Positions 9,831 to 16,518 of a DNA stretch of 16,518 nucleotides are shown one piece after another. A model generated the notes under the pieces. That model saw only the letters and a program-made list of their open reading frames with translations, ran no database searches and had not been told where the DNA came from. Position 1 is the first letter of the stretch. Each line of letters opens with the position of its first letter. This DNA comes from Aureobasidium sp. EXF-3400. Taxonomy: Eukaryota > Ascomycota > Dothideomycetes > Dothideales > Saccotheciaceae. The position numbers were made by a program, and so were the translations under genes. Location of the stretch: positions 1 to 16,518 of the forward strand of contig SWBL01000609.1 in the NCBI GenBank assembly GCA_024195585.1, written 5' to 3'.

Positions 9831-12800
9831 ATGTCGCTAGACTTACACGGCATCTTATACCGGCCGGTCTGGGACTGTTTTCTCTGTGGCCAATGTCGCT
9901 ATGGCGTACGACCGGGGGAGGTCCACGCGCACTGGCGTAAGCGACATGGAATCAAAGGTAGGGAACTCCGTACGATCATAGACATCTGCGGATCGCACCG
10001 TACGGAGCACCTAGAAAGCTGCGCTCACATTGCTTCTGAACTTGATACAGCTGATCCTATACTACTCTATTATAATGATGGTCTTCAGTGTCAAAAAGTC
10101 GGACAGGCCTGTTCTTACATCTGCCGGGATGAACGAAAAATGAGGCAGCATTGCCGTACGGCGCACGGTTGGTCCGAATTTGGCAGGAGAGGACGGCCAT
10201 CTGGACTCGTACGGAGTACAGCCTCTCTTGCTACACAAGGAGACCGACCGTGGATTAGAGTATCATGTCAGAGGATCTTTCCCTCTGGGCCCGACTCCCA
10301 TTTTATCCGCGTACGAGATATAGACTGTGCAGGCAGCAACGGCAACGATATACCACACCCTATGCTACCGCTAGGCTTGTACGAGAGACACCAATCAATC
10401 ATGCAGCAGCAGAGAGATCATGTCGACAAGTCGTCGTACGAGTATGATGGTGACCGCTGGCTCAAACGTACTGGATGGCGCAACTTCCTTACTGGCTCGG
10501 TACGTACGAAAGTCCTCGAGTATGTCGTCGAGCCAAGGCAGGGCTCTCCGCCGTATGAGAGCATGATTTGGGATGCGGTTGCACATCTTATCGGACGGGC
10601 CGAAGAGCTTCTCTTACGCTCAAGCCATTTCGTACGAGTCGCCATTGTGCAAGTCGAGGATAGTCATCACATCCAGCAGCCGCTCCAGCCGTATCAAGGT
10701 CGACGGCAGTTGCAGAAAGGCGTACGAGCGTGGCAGCAGATTGTGCTCTTCTTCGTACGGCTCAACTTAGGCGGTCTAGACCTTGACACACGGCTGTCCG
10801 ACACACAGAAAGAGACTCTAGCAGCACTAGTCGCTGTAGCAAAGTCTACCCCGTACGAAGACGAGAGCCACCAAAGCGAAGACATGCCGCCGATGCAAGA
10901 GCTTGAGCGTGGCATCCTATTCTTCATCATCTCACTACTTGACTACGTCGTACAAGGCTGGGAGTATGAGAGCCCTCTAGTCTGTGCCCTTGCAGTGATT
11001 GCCGTACGACCTCAAGGTTGGCTTGGACTTGATAAGTTTCCCTCCATCCTCTCGGCGCTAATTAAAACCTCGCGCTATCTCGTGCTCCAGGAGGCGTACG
11101 AAACACCGACTGTGCTAGCAGAAGCAGACGTCACACGTGCGGCAGGACCGCGCCTAGAAGATGTCGAACGTCTAACACATCGTTTCTTACGAAGAGGCAC
11201 GCGCTCACCATTTGAGTGGATGTTTGACCTTCGTTCATACGGGCAGCATCTTGCTATGCAGAGTGCTGCAGGCGGCAAAGTCAGCTGGACTGGGGATCGT
11301 CTCTCGTACGGAGACATCTCTCTCGATATAAGTCAGCTCAAGCGCATGGTTAGCCTTCTCTCGTACGACACGCGACAACTGCTCGACTCGTGTCTGCTCT
11401 TTGGACTACCGACACCGACAATATCAATTCAGAGCCTGGTCGACAACCCAAGCTCAACAGAGGCTGGTTTTAGCCTCGTACGACATTCGGAGGCGCGCAA
11501 ACTCCTTGAAGTAGAAGGCGGCTGCTGGTTATTAGATCAGGTAGTCCGGTCCCCAGATCTGCAACTAAAGTTCTTTGCAGACCGTACGAGTAACACTTTC
11601 AAGCTGCCCGCGGTAAATCAGTACATGCATAGTGTAAACCACTTCCGTACGAACCTGGCCGTCCTCTGTCATATCACCAGCGGTCAGCCTGCACGAGCCA
11701 CAGAACTGCTGTCTATCCGGCACCGTAACTCGTACGAGGGCGAGCAGCGAGGGGTCTATCTAGATGGAGGTCTTGTCAACCTCACCACCTCGTACTACAA
11801 GGGCTCGACAATCGAGGCAAAGGCCGATGTCAACATTATCCAACGCTATCTGCCAGAAAGTGTCGGCCTAGTCGTCGTACGATATCTCTGGCTCGTCCTG
11901 CCGTGGATAGAGCTGCTCGAGACGCAATGCTACAGTCGTACGAAGGTTAGCGATCACCTTTGGCCAGATCAGCTACCGGGTCACGCGTTCGACGAGAACT
12001 CATTCCGTACGAGGTTTCGGCAAATTACGGAGAAGTATACCGGTTGTAGTGGAATCAACATCCCTAGCTATAGACATGTTGCTATTGCTATAAGCAGAAA
12101 GTATCTTACTGCAGTCGAGCAGTTTGTAGATGTGGTAGATGCATCGGACGAGCAAGGCGATGCAGTCGATGGAACAACACCACTCGATGCTCAGGCCTCA
12201 CACTCGTCGTACGTAGCACAGCTTGTGTACGGAAGAGATGGCCAGGCAGTAGCCGGATCACTTCCGACTTCTCGGGATAAGTTTCGTACGGTGTCTCGGG
12301 CGTGGCACTCCCTGCTAGGGTGTGGCTCTCCAAGAAGAGAGGAGGATGTTAGTAAGTCCGACAAGGCGGTGACAGAACAGCAGGTCGTACGACGCTGGGA
12401 GCTCTTACGACAATCAGACCCTCTCGTACGGCTGCGTGAGTTGTTTTCTCCGCAGGCAGAGTTTCGTCCGAAGCAAGACGAGGTCCTAAGGGCAGTGTAC
12501 GACGGTGTGTCGCCAATACTAGCCATAATGCCGACTAGCTCAGGCAAGAGCCTCTCATTCATCCTTCCTGCCTCGTACGAGTTCAGCGGGACGACGCTTG
12601 TAGTCACGCCTCTGCTGGCCCTGCAGCAAGACATGCTTCGTCGTACAACAAAGCTCTCGATCCCCGCGCGTGTCTGGACGAAGGGAAGCGACGATACTAA
12701 CACCAAGATCGTCTTTGTAACTCCCGAGTCCGCAAGGACAGAAGACTTTCTTAGCTACTTCCACCGCCTCCGTACGACAGGCCAGATCGATCGGATTGTG

Positions 12801-14210
12801 TTTAACGAGTGCCATATCTTCTCGGACGACGATATTACCTTCCGGCCAGCAATCAAGGAGCTCGTTAGTCTGTTCCAGTTTAACGTACGACTAGTCTTTC
12901 TAACTGCCACCCTTCCAGTAAGTCAGGAACTGCCGTTCTGGCAGCTACTTGGCCTACAGCGAGTCCTAGCTCGTACGGTCCGGGCAGACACTACTCGACG
13001 TAACCTTGCATACACAGTCTCGTACGTACCGCTACACGATCGTCTAGCTGAGATGAAAAGATATATACAACTTGCAGCAAAGGCCAAGATAATCATCTAT
13101 TGTAGACGTAAGCAGACAGCCACTACGCTAGCAGCGCAACTGGGCTGCCCCTACTACTTCTCCTCGTACGAGGACAAGAAGGCCAGTCTGGAAGATTTTG
13201 TCGCAGCCGAACAGGGTGTGATAGTCACTACGAATGCCCTTGGACTTGGCATTGACATACCTAATGTACGAGCGGTGATCCACTACGACTGCCCCGATAG
13301 TCTAATTGCGTACGCACAAGAGAGTGGTAGAGCCGGAAGAGACGGAAAAGAAAGTCGATGCATCCTGTTTGTAGGAGAGCCAAGCGCAACTCGCACGGCT
13401 TCGTACAAGCAGAGAAAGCGGTCATTTGCTGCAATTGCATCTCACTCTTTGGATGTTTGGCTACAACGCTACATTAGCACACCAGATTCGGCCGTCTGCC
13501 GCCGTACGACTCTAAGCGAATACCTGGACGGTGTGGTTCGCGACAAGGGCTGTCAGGACTCGGCAGGCTGTGATGTTTGTACGGCTGGGGCCGCATGGCC
13601 TCGTACGAGTGCTGCTGTACAGGAAATGCAGTCACCTATCGATCGTCATATCTTCCGGTCGCAGGAGCGTAGTCAAGACTTCGTACGACATGAGTTTCAA
13701 GCAAGCCAGGCCGCCGACAGCAATCAAAGGCAGCGCATCGTACGTTTTCTTGCGTCCATCTCTGCCACCTGCTTCCAATGTATGGCGTACGGTAGCGATG
13801 CCAGTCATCTACCCTCGGAATGCCTGGAACCTAGGGACACCTCGTACGAGGAAGCTGTCCAGGCAATTCGAAAGACAATTAGCTTTGACAGATATAGCGG
13901 TTGCTTCTCGTGTGGTATGCCCCAAGAACTATGCCAGACGTTTGTCCGTACAGCAAATGGAATGACAAAGTCAAGAGATCAAAGGGACTGTACGTATCGG
14001 AAAGGCCTTTTCGAAGCAGCAGGAGTTCTCATCGCTGAATTGTATCGTACGAGGCACCGTCGATCAAGGCTATACGAGGAGCTAGGGCTCGTGCAGGGAC
14101 AGGCGCAAAGGGGGACGCAGCAAGGTACGGACATTATCCAGGAGCTTGGAAAGAGGACGCGATGGCTTGGTTGGGAAACGAATGTTCTGTTTCGTACGAC
14201 AACGTCTTAG
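9831..14210 (+). CDS. Zinc finger / tyrosine-recombinase-like / RecQ-type helicase fusion protein, 1459 aa
   Basis: One uninterrupted frame. Residues 16-112 hold two C2H2-like fingers (C19-x2-C22...H34-x4-H39 and C94-x3-C98...H107-x4-H112), as in the DUF3505/OrsD-type domain. Residues about 600-810 resemble a tyrosine recombinase: Arg622 in SGQPARATELL, Lys657 in SYYKG, Arg748 in PSYRHVA, His791 in ASHSS, and Tyr800 nine residues later in QLVYGR, the usual His-to-Tyr spacing. The first His of the HxxR box is Pro745. Residues about 875-1185 are a superfamily-2 helicase: PTSSGKS (901-907, motif I), VTPLLALQQD (Ia), FNECH (991-995, motif II), LTATLP (III), IIYCRRKQT (IV), NALGLGIDIP (V), QESGRAGRDG (VI), the last typical of RecQ. 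Cys pairs follow near 1247, 1314 and 1358-1368. The protein probably acts in the nucleus in transposition or telomere-linked spread. Motif II has Asn where Asp is expected. Confidence 0.88.
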   Translation: MSLDLHGILYRPVWDCFLCGQCRYGVRPGEVHAHWRKRHGIKGRELRTIIDICGSHRTEHLESCAHIASELDTADPILLYYNDGLQCQKVGQACSYICRDERKMRQHCRTAHGWSEFGRRGRPSGLVRSTASLATQGDRPWIRVSCQRIFPSGPDSHFIRVRDIDCAGSNGNDIPHPMLPLGLYERHQSIMQQQRDHVDKSSYEYDGDRWLKRTGWRNFLTGSVRTKVLEYVVEPRQGSPPYESMIWDAVAHLIGRAEELLLRSSHFVRVAIVQVEDSHHIQQPLQPYQGRRQLQKGVRAWQQIVLFFVRLNLGGLDLDTRLSDTQKETLAALVAVAKSTPYEDESHQSEDMPPMQELERGILFFIISLLDYVVQGWEYESPLVCALAVIAVRPQGWLGLDKFPSILSALIKTSRYLVLQEAYETPTVLAEADVTRAAGPRLEDVERLTHRFLRRGTRSPFEWMFDLRSYGQHLAMQSAAGGKVSWTGDRLSYGDISLDISQLKRMVSLLSYDTRQLLDSCLLFGLPTPTISIQSLVDNPSSTEAGFSLVRHSEARKLLEVEGGCWLLDQVVRSPDLQLKFFADRTSNTFKLPAVNQYMHSVNHFRTNLAVLCHITSGQPARATELLSIRHRNSYEGEQRGVYLDGGLVNLTTSYYKGSTIEAKADVNIIQRYLPESVGLVVVRYLWLVLPWIELLETQCYSRTKVSDHLWPDQLPGHAFDENSFRTRFRQITEKYTGCSGINIPSYRHVAIAISRKYLTAVEQFVDVVDASDEQGDAVDGTTPLDAQASHSSYVAQLVYGRDGQAVAGSLPTSRDKFRTVSRAWHSLLGCGSPRREEDVSKSDKAVTEQQVVRRWELLRQSDPLVRLRELFSPQAEFRPKQDEVLRAVYDGVSPILAIMPTSSGKSLSFILPASYEFSGTTLVVTPLLALQQDMLRRTTKLSIPARVWTKGSDDTNTKIVFVTPESARTEDFLSYFHRLRTTGQIDRIVFNECHIFSDDDITFRPAIKELVSLFQFNVRLVFLTATLPVSQELPFWQLLGLQRVLARTVRADTTRRNLAYTVSYVPLHDRLAEMKRYIQLAAKAKIIIYCRRKQTATTLAAQLGCPYYFSSYEDKKASLEDFVAAEQGVIVTTNALGLGIDIPNVRAVIHYDCPDSLIAYAQESGRAGRDGKESRCILFVGEPSATRTASYKQRKRSFAAIASHSLDVWLQRYISTPDSAVCRRTTLSEYLDGVVRDKGCQDSAGCDVCTAGAAWPRTSAAVQEMQSPIDRHIFRSQERSQDFVRHEFQASQAADSNQRQRIVRFLASISATCFQCMAYGSDASHLPSECLEPRDTSYEEAVQAIRKTISFDRYSGCFSCGMPQELCQTFVRTANGMTKSRDQRDCTYRKGLFEAAGVLIAELYRTRHRRSRLYEELGLVQGQAQRGTQQGTDIIQELGKRTRWLGWETNVLFRTTTS

Positions 14211-14237
14211 TACTTAGATATATTGTTCAAGTAGACC

Positions 14238-14586
14238 AATGTCAAAAAGGAGGCAAGAGTAAAGGATAGTTAGGAATTTTGTCAAGGGTTCAGCTCTAAC
14301 AGCAAAAAGCCATGTTTCTATTCTCAAAGAAAGAAAAGAAGCCTCCTTTTTCTTACCGGATTGCAGTAATTATAGTCGTACGAGACAGATGAAAGAGCTG
14401 TTCTAGTCGTACGGGACTGCCTGAGTAAAACAACGTCAAGAAGGAGGCAGGAATAAAGGATGTTTAAGAAGTTGGTCGAGGGTTTTGGTTTTGGCGCAGC
14501 ATTAAAAAGCCATGTTGTTATTCTTAAGGAAAGAGAAAGGAGCTAGCTGTGTCTGTCGATTCACATTCTTTGTAGTCGTACGACGC
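14238..14586 (+). repeat. Pair of diverged direct repeats (copy 1 about 14238-14386, copy 2 about 14432-14586)
   Basis: Copy 1 and copy 2 align in order: GTCAAAAAGGAGGC with GTCAAGAAGGAGGC, AGTAAAGGAT with AATAAAGGAT, AAAAAGCCATGTT in both, TATTCTCAAAGAAAG with TATTCTTAAGGAAAG, and a final TAGTCGTACGA in both. The offset is 194-200 bp. Copy 1 also contains an 11-bp perfect inverted repeat (AAAAAGGAGGC at 14244-14254 against 14341-14351) that copy 2 has lost. They lie just after the helicase stop, so they may be 3'-UTR or element-internal regulatory repeats. Confidence 0.75.
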
Positions 14587-14745
14587 TAGTGTTAGAGGTC
14601 TTCCTTTCGTACGAAACCCCCTTTGTCCTATAAGATTTGTCTTTATGTTTTTGTTTTGTTTTTTCTACCAAGTCTCACACCTAGGGACAAGCTATATATT
14701 AGAGCAAGTTCCTAGATTCACCCTACATCTAACAAGTAACCTATT

Positions 14746-14813
14746 TAGCGCAGTTGGTAAACCTCCCCATTCAAGTCAAAAAGATTAATTACGATCCATA
14801 CACGATTTGAACC
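14746..14813. other. tRNA-like fragments (A-box on plus strand, B-box-like word on minus strand)
   Basis: TAGCGCAGTTGG at 14746-14757 fits the tRNA A-box consensus TRGCNNARYNGG without mismatch, with flanks resembling a tRNA D-arm. On the opposite strand, 14813-14803 reads GGTTCAAATCG, close to the B-box GGTTCRANNCC. The two lie in opposite orientation and no cloverleaf folds, so this is not a working tRNA gene. It could be a tRNA-derived relic or chance. It falls in the presumed 5' leader of the next gene. Confidence 0.3.
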
Positions 14814-14824
14814 GTGAACCTCAT

Positions 14825-14876
14825 GTAAGTAACCCCCTTCCCCCCTCCGTACGAAGCTCCCACTAACACACTTTAG
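14825..14876 (+). other. Probable 5'-UTR intron of the small Cys-containing protein gene
   Basis: A 52-nt segment with donor GTAAGT, branch point CACTAAC and acceptor TTTAG, ending four bases before the ATG at 14881. Its first 18 bases are almost the same as those of the coding intron of the same gene at 15157. It also contains one CGTACG. Confidence 0.6.
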
Positions 14877-14880
14877 CATC

Positions 14881-15493
14881 ATGTCCAACTCCACCGCCCT
14901 TGTCCGTCGCTCGTACGACCCCACCATCGTCGCAGTGACCGGTCCCTTCCAGAACAAGTTGGTCGAAGTCGTACGCCCTGCCACCAACGCCGACGCACCC
15001 AACGACGACGACACCTCAGACCTAGTTGTCGTACGCCTCACCGCCAAAGGCAACCAAGCCCTCTTCGAGCTCTGCCACACCAACGACCAGAAGGAAGTCT
15101 GGCGCTTCCCCTCGTACGAGTTTGTCATCCACAAGGACAGCATCACCGCCTCTCAAGTAAGTAACCCCTTCCCGCTACTCCATACGAACAACCATGAACA
15201 ATAACGAACGACTGCTAACAATGTCCTAGGTCAAAACCGGTCGTCCCTCGTACGTCAACGCAGTCCTAATCGCCTCCCGCGGTCTCCTCCAGCGTACGCG
15301 CTGCACCAAGAACTCCCGCTGGGTCTTCGTCGAGGACGTACGAGTCCCAGGCTACTGGGGTGGTGCCTGCGCTGGCTGCAAGTGGCGAGACGGAGCTGCA
15401 AGCTGCTCGTACGCTGACAAGCATGAGCCTAAGTACATCCCTCCTAGCATGGTTCCCACCCCCCGCCTTGCCATCGAGGAATTAGAGGACTAG
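14881..15493 (+). CDS. Small protein with a DUF3716-like CxxC motif, second gene of the CGTACG block
   Basis: Exons 14881-15156 and 15230-15493 give 179 aa. The 73-nt phase-0 intron 15157-15229 has GTAAGT, a GCTAACA branch point and CTAG. Without splicing the frame ends after 107 aa, and splicing restores a long basic C-terminal half. The protein begins MSNSTALVRRSYD and has no signal peptide or membrane segment. Near the C-terminus, GGACAGCKWRDGAASCSYA (C-x2-C-x7-C) resembles the DUF3716 motif of fungal proteins of unknown function, a possible metal-binding site. CGTACG occurs eight times in the coding exons, encoded as SY, VR or RT, so the gene shares the history of the helicase gene. It could be an accessory DNA-binding or regulatory protein of the element; nothing in the sequence proves a function. 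Confidence 0.72.
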
Positions 15494-15780
15494 ATAGGGA
15501 TAAATGGTCCGTACGACAGGAATTAAGGGAAAATCAAGCAATCAAGTAATCAAGTATCCTGTTTTTTTTTTGTCTCTCATTTCGATAGAGGAGATTTTGC
15601 ACCCCTCGTACGAGCATGTCTTTATACTTTATAAAGGTTATTCTTTTCTTTGTTATAGAAGGGTAGTTCCTACTTTATTTATATAGTAATATCTTACTAT
15701 AGTAGTACTTCTCTTTTATCTTTTTTTCTATTACTATAATAAGGTTATTATTTTATAAAATAAGCTTAAGTATCTATTGA
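15494..15780. other. Right edge of the motif block and AT-rich tract
   Basis: No gene is seen. The last CGTACG copies are at 15510 and 15607, with a run of ten T at about 15564. From about 15613 to 15775 the DNA turns strongly A+T rich and full of TA steps, with small inverted repeats such as ATAGTA...TACTAT near 15685 and CTTTATAAAG near 15628. Such composition is common in fungal DNA decayed by repeat-induced point mutation, but no intact copy is here for comparison. The right end of the presumed element probably lies close to 15612. Confidence 0.5.
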
Positions 15781-15906
15781 CGGCATTCAACGTAGCGACG
15801 GGTGTAAAGGGTCGTCCGTAGGCTACGATGTTTGCATAGCTAGTAGCGTCTAGCCCTGTACGTAGTAGGATATAACTAGTCGACAGAGAAGCTATAGAGG
15901 CAAGGT

Positions 15907-16138
15907 GTCACGGCGCTTGCCTGCAAGTAAGCGTTGTGACGGCCAGGGTGGCCTACGTAGTGTTGTTGCAAGAGTTGCAATAGCCACCGGCCAGTTGCAG
16001 AAGGCTGCAACGAACGCTGCAAGTGCCCGGGCCGTCTGGGTGACCCTGACAGGGTCACGTGAGTTGCAGAACCGAGGTTCTGCCAGAGAATAGTTATGTA
16101 GCCTATGCCGCTTCTGTGTTTGTAGCTCTTCGAGCTAC
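15907..16138. repeat. Cluster of seven short hairpins
   Basis: The inverted repeats are, in order: GTCAC-gg-CGCTT against AAGCG-tt-GTGAC (15907-15940); GGCCA-ggg-TGGCC (15941-15953); TTGCAA-gag-TTGCAA (15966-15980); GTTGCAG-aagg-CTGCAAC (15994-16011); GTGACCCTG-a-CAGGGTCAC (16040-16058); GCAGAACC-ga-GGTTCTGC (16066-16083); and GTAGCTC-ttc-GAGCTAC (16122-16138). Two self-complementary octamers, CTACGTAG (15953-15960) and GCCCGGGC (16025-16032), lie among them. The arms differ in sequence, so this is not a tandem repeat. It may be a structured RNA or a relic of a palindrome-rich repeat; its identity is unknown. Confidence 0.8.
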
Positions 16139-16518
16139 GTCCTGTCATTGAACCTGCCTGCTGGTTTCACTGCCTGACCGTAGATAGCCTGTTGAATACT
16201 ACTGTACTCCGCATAGCTGCTCCTTCCACTGTACACCTGACCTGCCCCCGTGACATATACGGATGTAGCCTATAAGAACGGAAAGGCCAGCATCGCTATA
16301 GTTTAAGGAAAGAGTTAGAAGACCATTACCTAAAGAAAACTACCTAGATAGTTAGTAGGCGACTCGACGGTCGCAGAACTTATCGCCATCGAAGCGGCCC
16401 TATTATACTAAGCCGAGAGCAGAGTGGTTCAGAAATGAAACCTCTTGAAATCAGCTCTAATTTAAATTTATTTCAAGTACCTTGAAACTGATATAGCTAG
16501 ATTTCAGTTTCGTGTAAA
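16139..16518. other. Unassigned repeat-like DNA at the right edge
   Basis: No coding region is supported. The sequence has short stop-rich frames. The last 75 bp carry nested inverted repeats: GAAACTGA at 16484-16491 against TCAGTTTC at 16504-16511, and TGAAATCAGCT near 16446 against AGCTAGATTTCA near 16496. The stretch from about 16190, opening with TGTTGAATAC and with a TATAAG at about 16272, looks loosely like LTR DNA, but neither a partner LTR nor a primer-binding site is visible, so I make no call. Confidence 0.35.

Larger units (their letters stand above)
14211..14880. other. Non-coding spacer between the helicase gene and the small gene
   Basis: This 670-bp stretch holds no supported coding region. 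It contains a diverged pair of about 150-bp direct repeats, five CGTACG copies, a T-rich tract near 14635-14668, a tRNA-like A-box word at 14746-14757, and a likely 5'-UTR intron (14825-14876) of the next gene. Confidence 0.6.
9490..15612 (+). mobile_element. Candidate mobile element defined by an iterated CGTACG palindrome, carrying a recombinase-helicase gene and a small gene
   Basis: The limits are set by the first and last strong motif copies, not by proven termini. The block contains about 60 CGTACG in 6.1 kb, against two (1115, 3751) in the 9.5 kb to its left. Both genes are on the plus strand. The large protein joins a tyrosine-recombinase-like domain to a RecQ-type helicase, functions that fit a Crypton-like or telomere-linked-helicase element. 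Elements that use a tyrosine recombinase often lack inverted repeats and target duplications, which would explain why I see none. The motif density is the same in coding, intron-like and untranslated parts, which indicates that the whole block evolved as one unit, foreign to the sugar cluster beside it. Confidence 0.6.
9572..15612. repeat. Highly iterated palindrome CGTACG / TCGTACGA, about 60 copies
   Basis: By eye I count about 60 exact CGTACG between 9572 and 15612, plus about ten close forms such as TGTACGA and TCGTACAA. Chance expectation is about 1.5. Examples are 9572, 9905, 10435, 10631, 11362, 11731, 11937, 12574, 13165, 13602, 14046, 14193, 14377, 14577, 14912, 15113 and 15607. In coding sequence it falls in all three frames, read as Arg-Thr (CGT ACG), Val-Arg (GTA CG) or Ser-Tyr-Glu/Asp (TCG TAC GA), so selection or copying acts on DNA, not on a peptide. 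The usual form is TCGTACGA or CCGTACGA. It resembles in style the HIP1 palindrome of cyanobacteria. Confidence 0.9.

Noticed and set aside
14746..14813. A working tRNA gene
   Set aside because: The A- and B-box-like words face opposite ways and no acceptor stem or anticodon arm can be drawn.
9572..15612. CRISPR-like array or tandem satellite
   Set aside because: The repeated unit is only 6-8 bp, spacing is irregular, and the intervals are coding sequence.
15876..16148. 90-codon minus-strand open frame
   Set aside because: It overlies the hairpin cluster and its translation shows no recognisable motif.
16190..16410. Solo LTR of a retrotransposon
   Set aside because: A TGTTG start and a TATA-like word are present, but no CA-ended terminus, target duplication or primer-binding site could be shown.

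Overview
The window comes from a filamentous fungus, most likely an ascomycete. The evidence is short introns (51-73 nt) with GTAAGT/GTGAGT-type donors and CTGAC/CTAAC branch points, a Zn2Cys6 regulator, intracellular GH1 and GH32 enzymes, a fungal sugar porter and a DUF3505-like zinc finger. A Dothideomycete is my guess; nothing in the sequence proves the class.

Left edge (1-1088): the minus strand carries a decayed APH-type phosphotransferase gene. Its 5' part is missing, it has an in-frame stop, and it is split by a complete 390-bp hAT-type MITE at 575-964 (20-bp perfect terminal inverted repeats, 8-bp target duplication). Removing the MITE and one target copy restores the reading frame exactly.

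Middle (1172-9262): a compact sugar-use cluster. It holds a Zn2Cys6 regulator (+), a cytosolic GH1 beta-glucosidase (+), a cytosolic GH32 invertase/fructosidase (-) and an MFS sugar porter (+). The last two are divergent and share a 413-bp promoter. All seven introns proposed in the window's genes are inferred from splice motifs plus restored family motifs (one of them lies in a 5' UTR outside this cluster). A motif CGGAAAATA/TATTTTCCG recurs three times before GH1 and in three close forms in the GH32/MFS promoter, so it is a candidate site for the cluster's own regulator. The likely logic is import of an oligosaccharide or glycoside followed by cleavage inside the cell.

Right (about 9490-15612): a very different 6.1-kb block, probably a mobile element. 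It encodes a 1459-aa protein that reads as DUF3505-like zinc finger, then tyrosine-recombinase-like domain, then RecQ-type helicase, then Cys-rich tail. A second gene encodes a small Cys-containing protein (DUF3716-like). The block is peppered with about 60 copies of the palindrome CGTACG (often TCGTACGA), roughly one per 100 bp, in all reading frames and in non-coding parts. The 9.5 kb to the left has two. This dense iterated palindrome, tied to a recombinase-helicase fusion, is the most striking thing in the window.

Right edge (15613-16518): no convincing gene. There is an AT-rich stretch, then seven perfect or near-perfect hairpins packed into about 230 bp, then unassigned repeat-like DNA.
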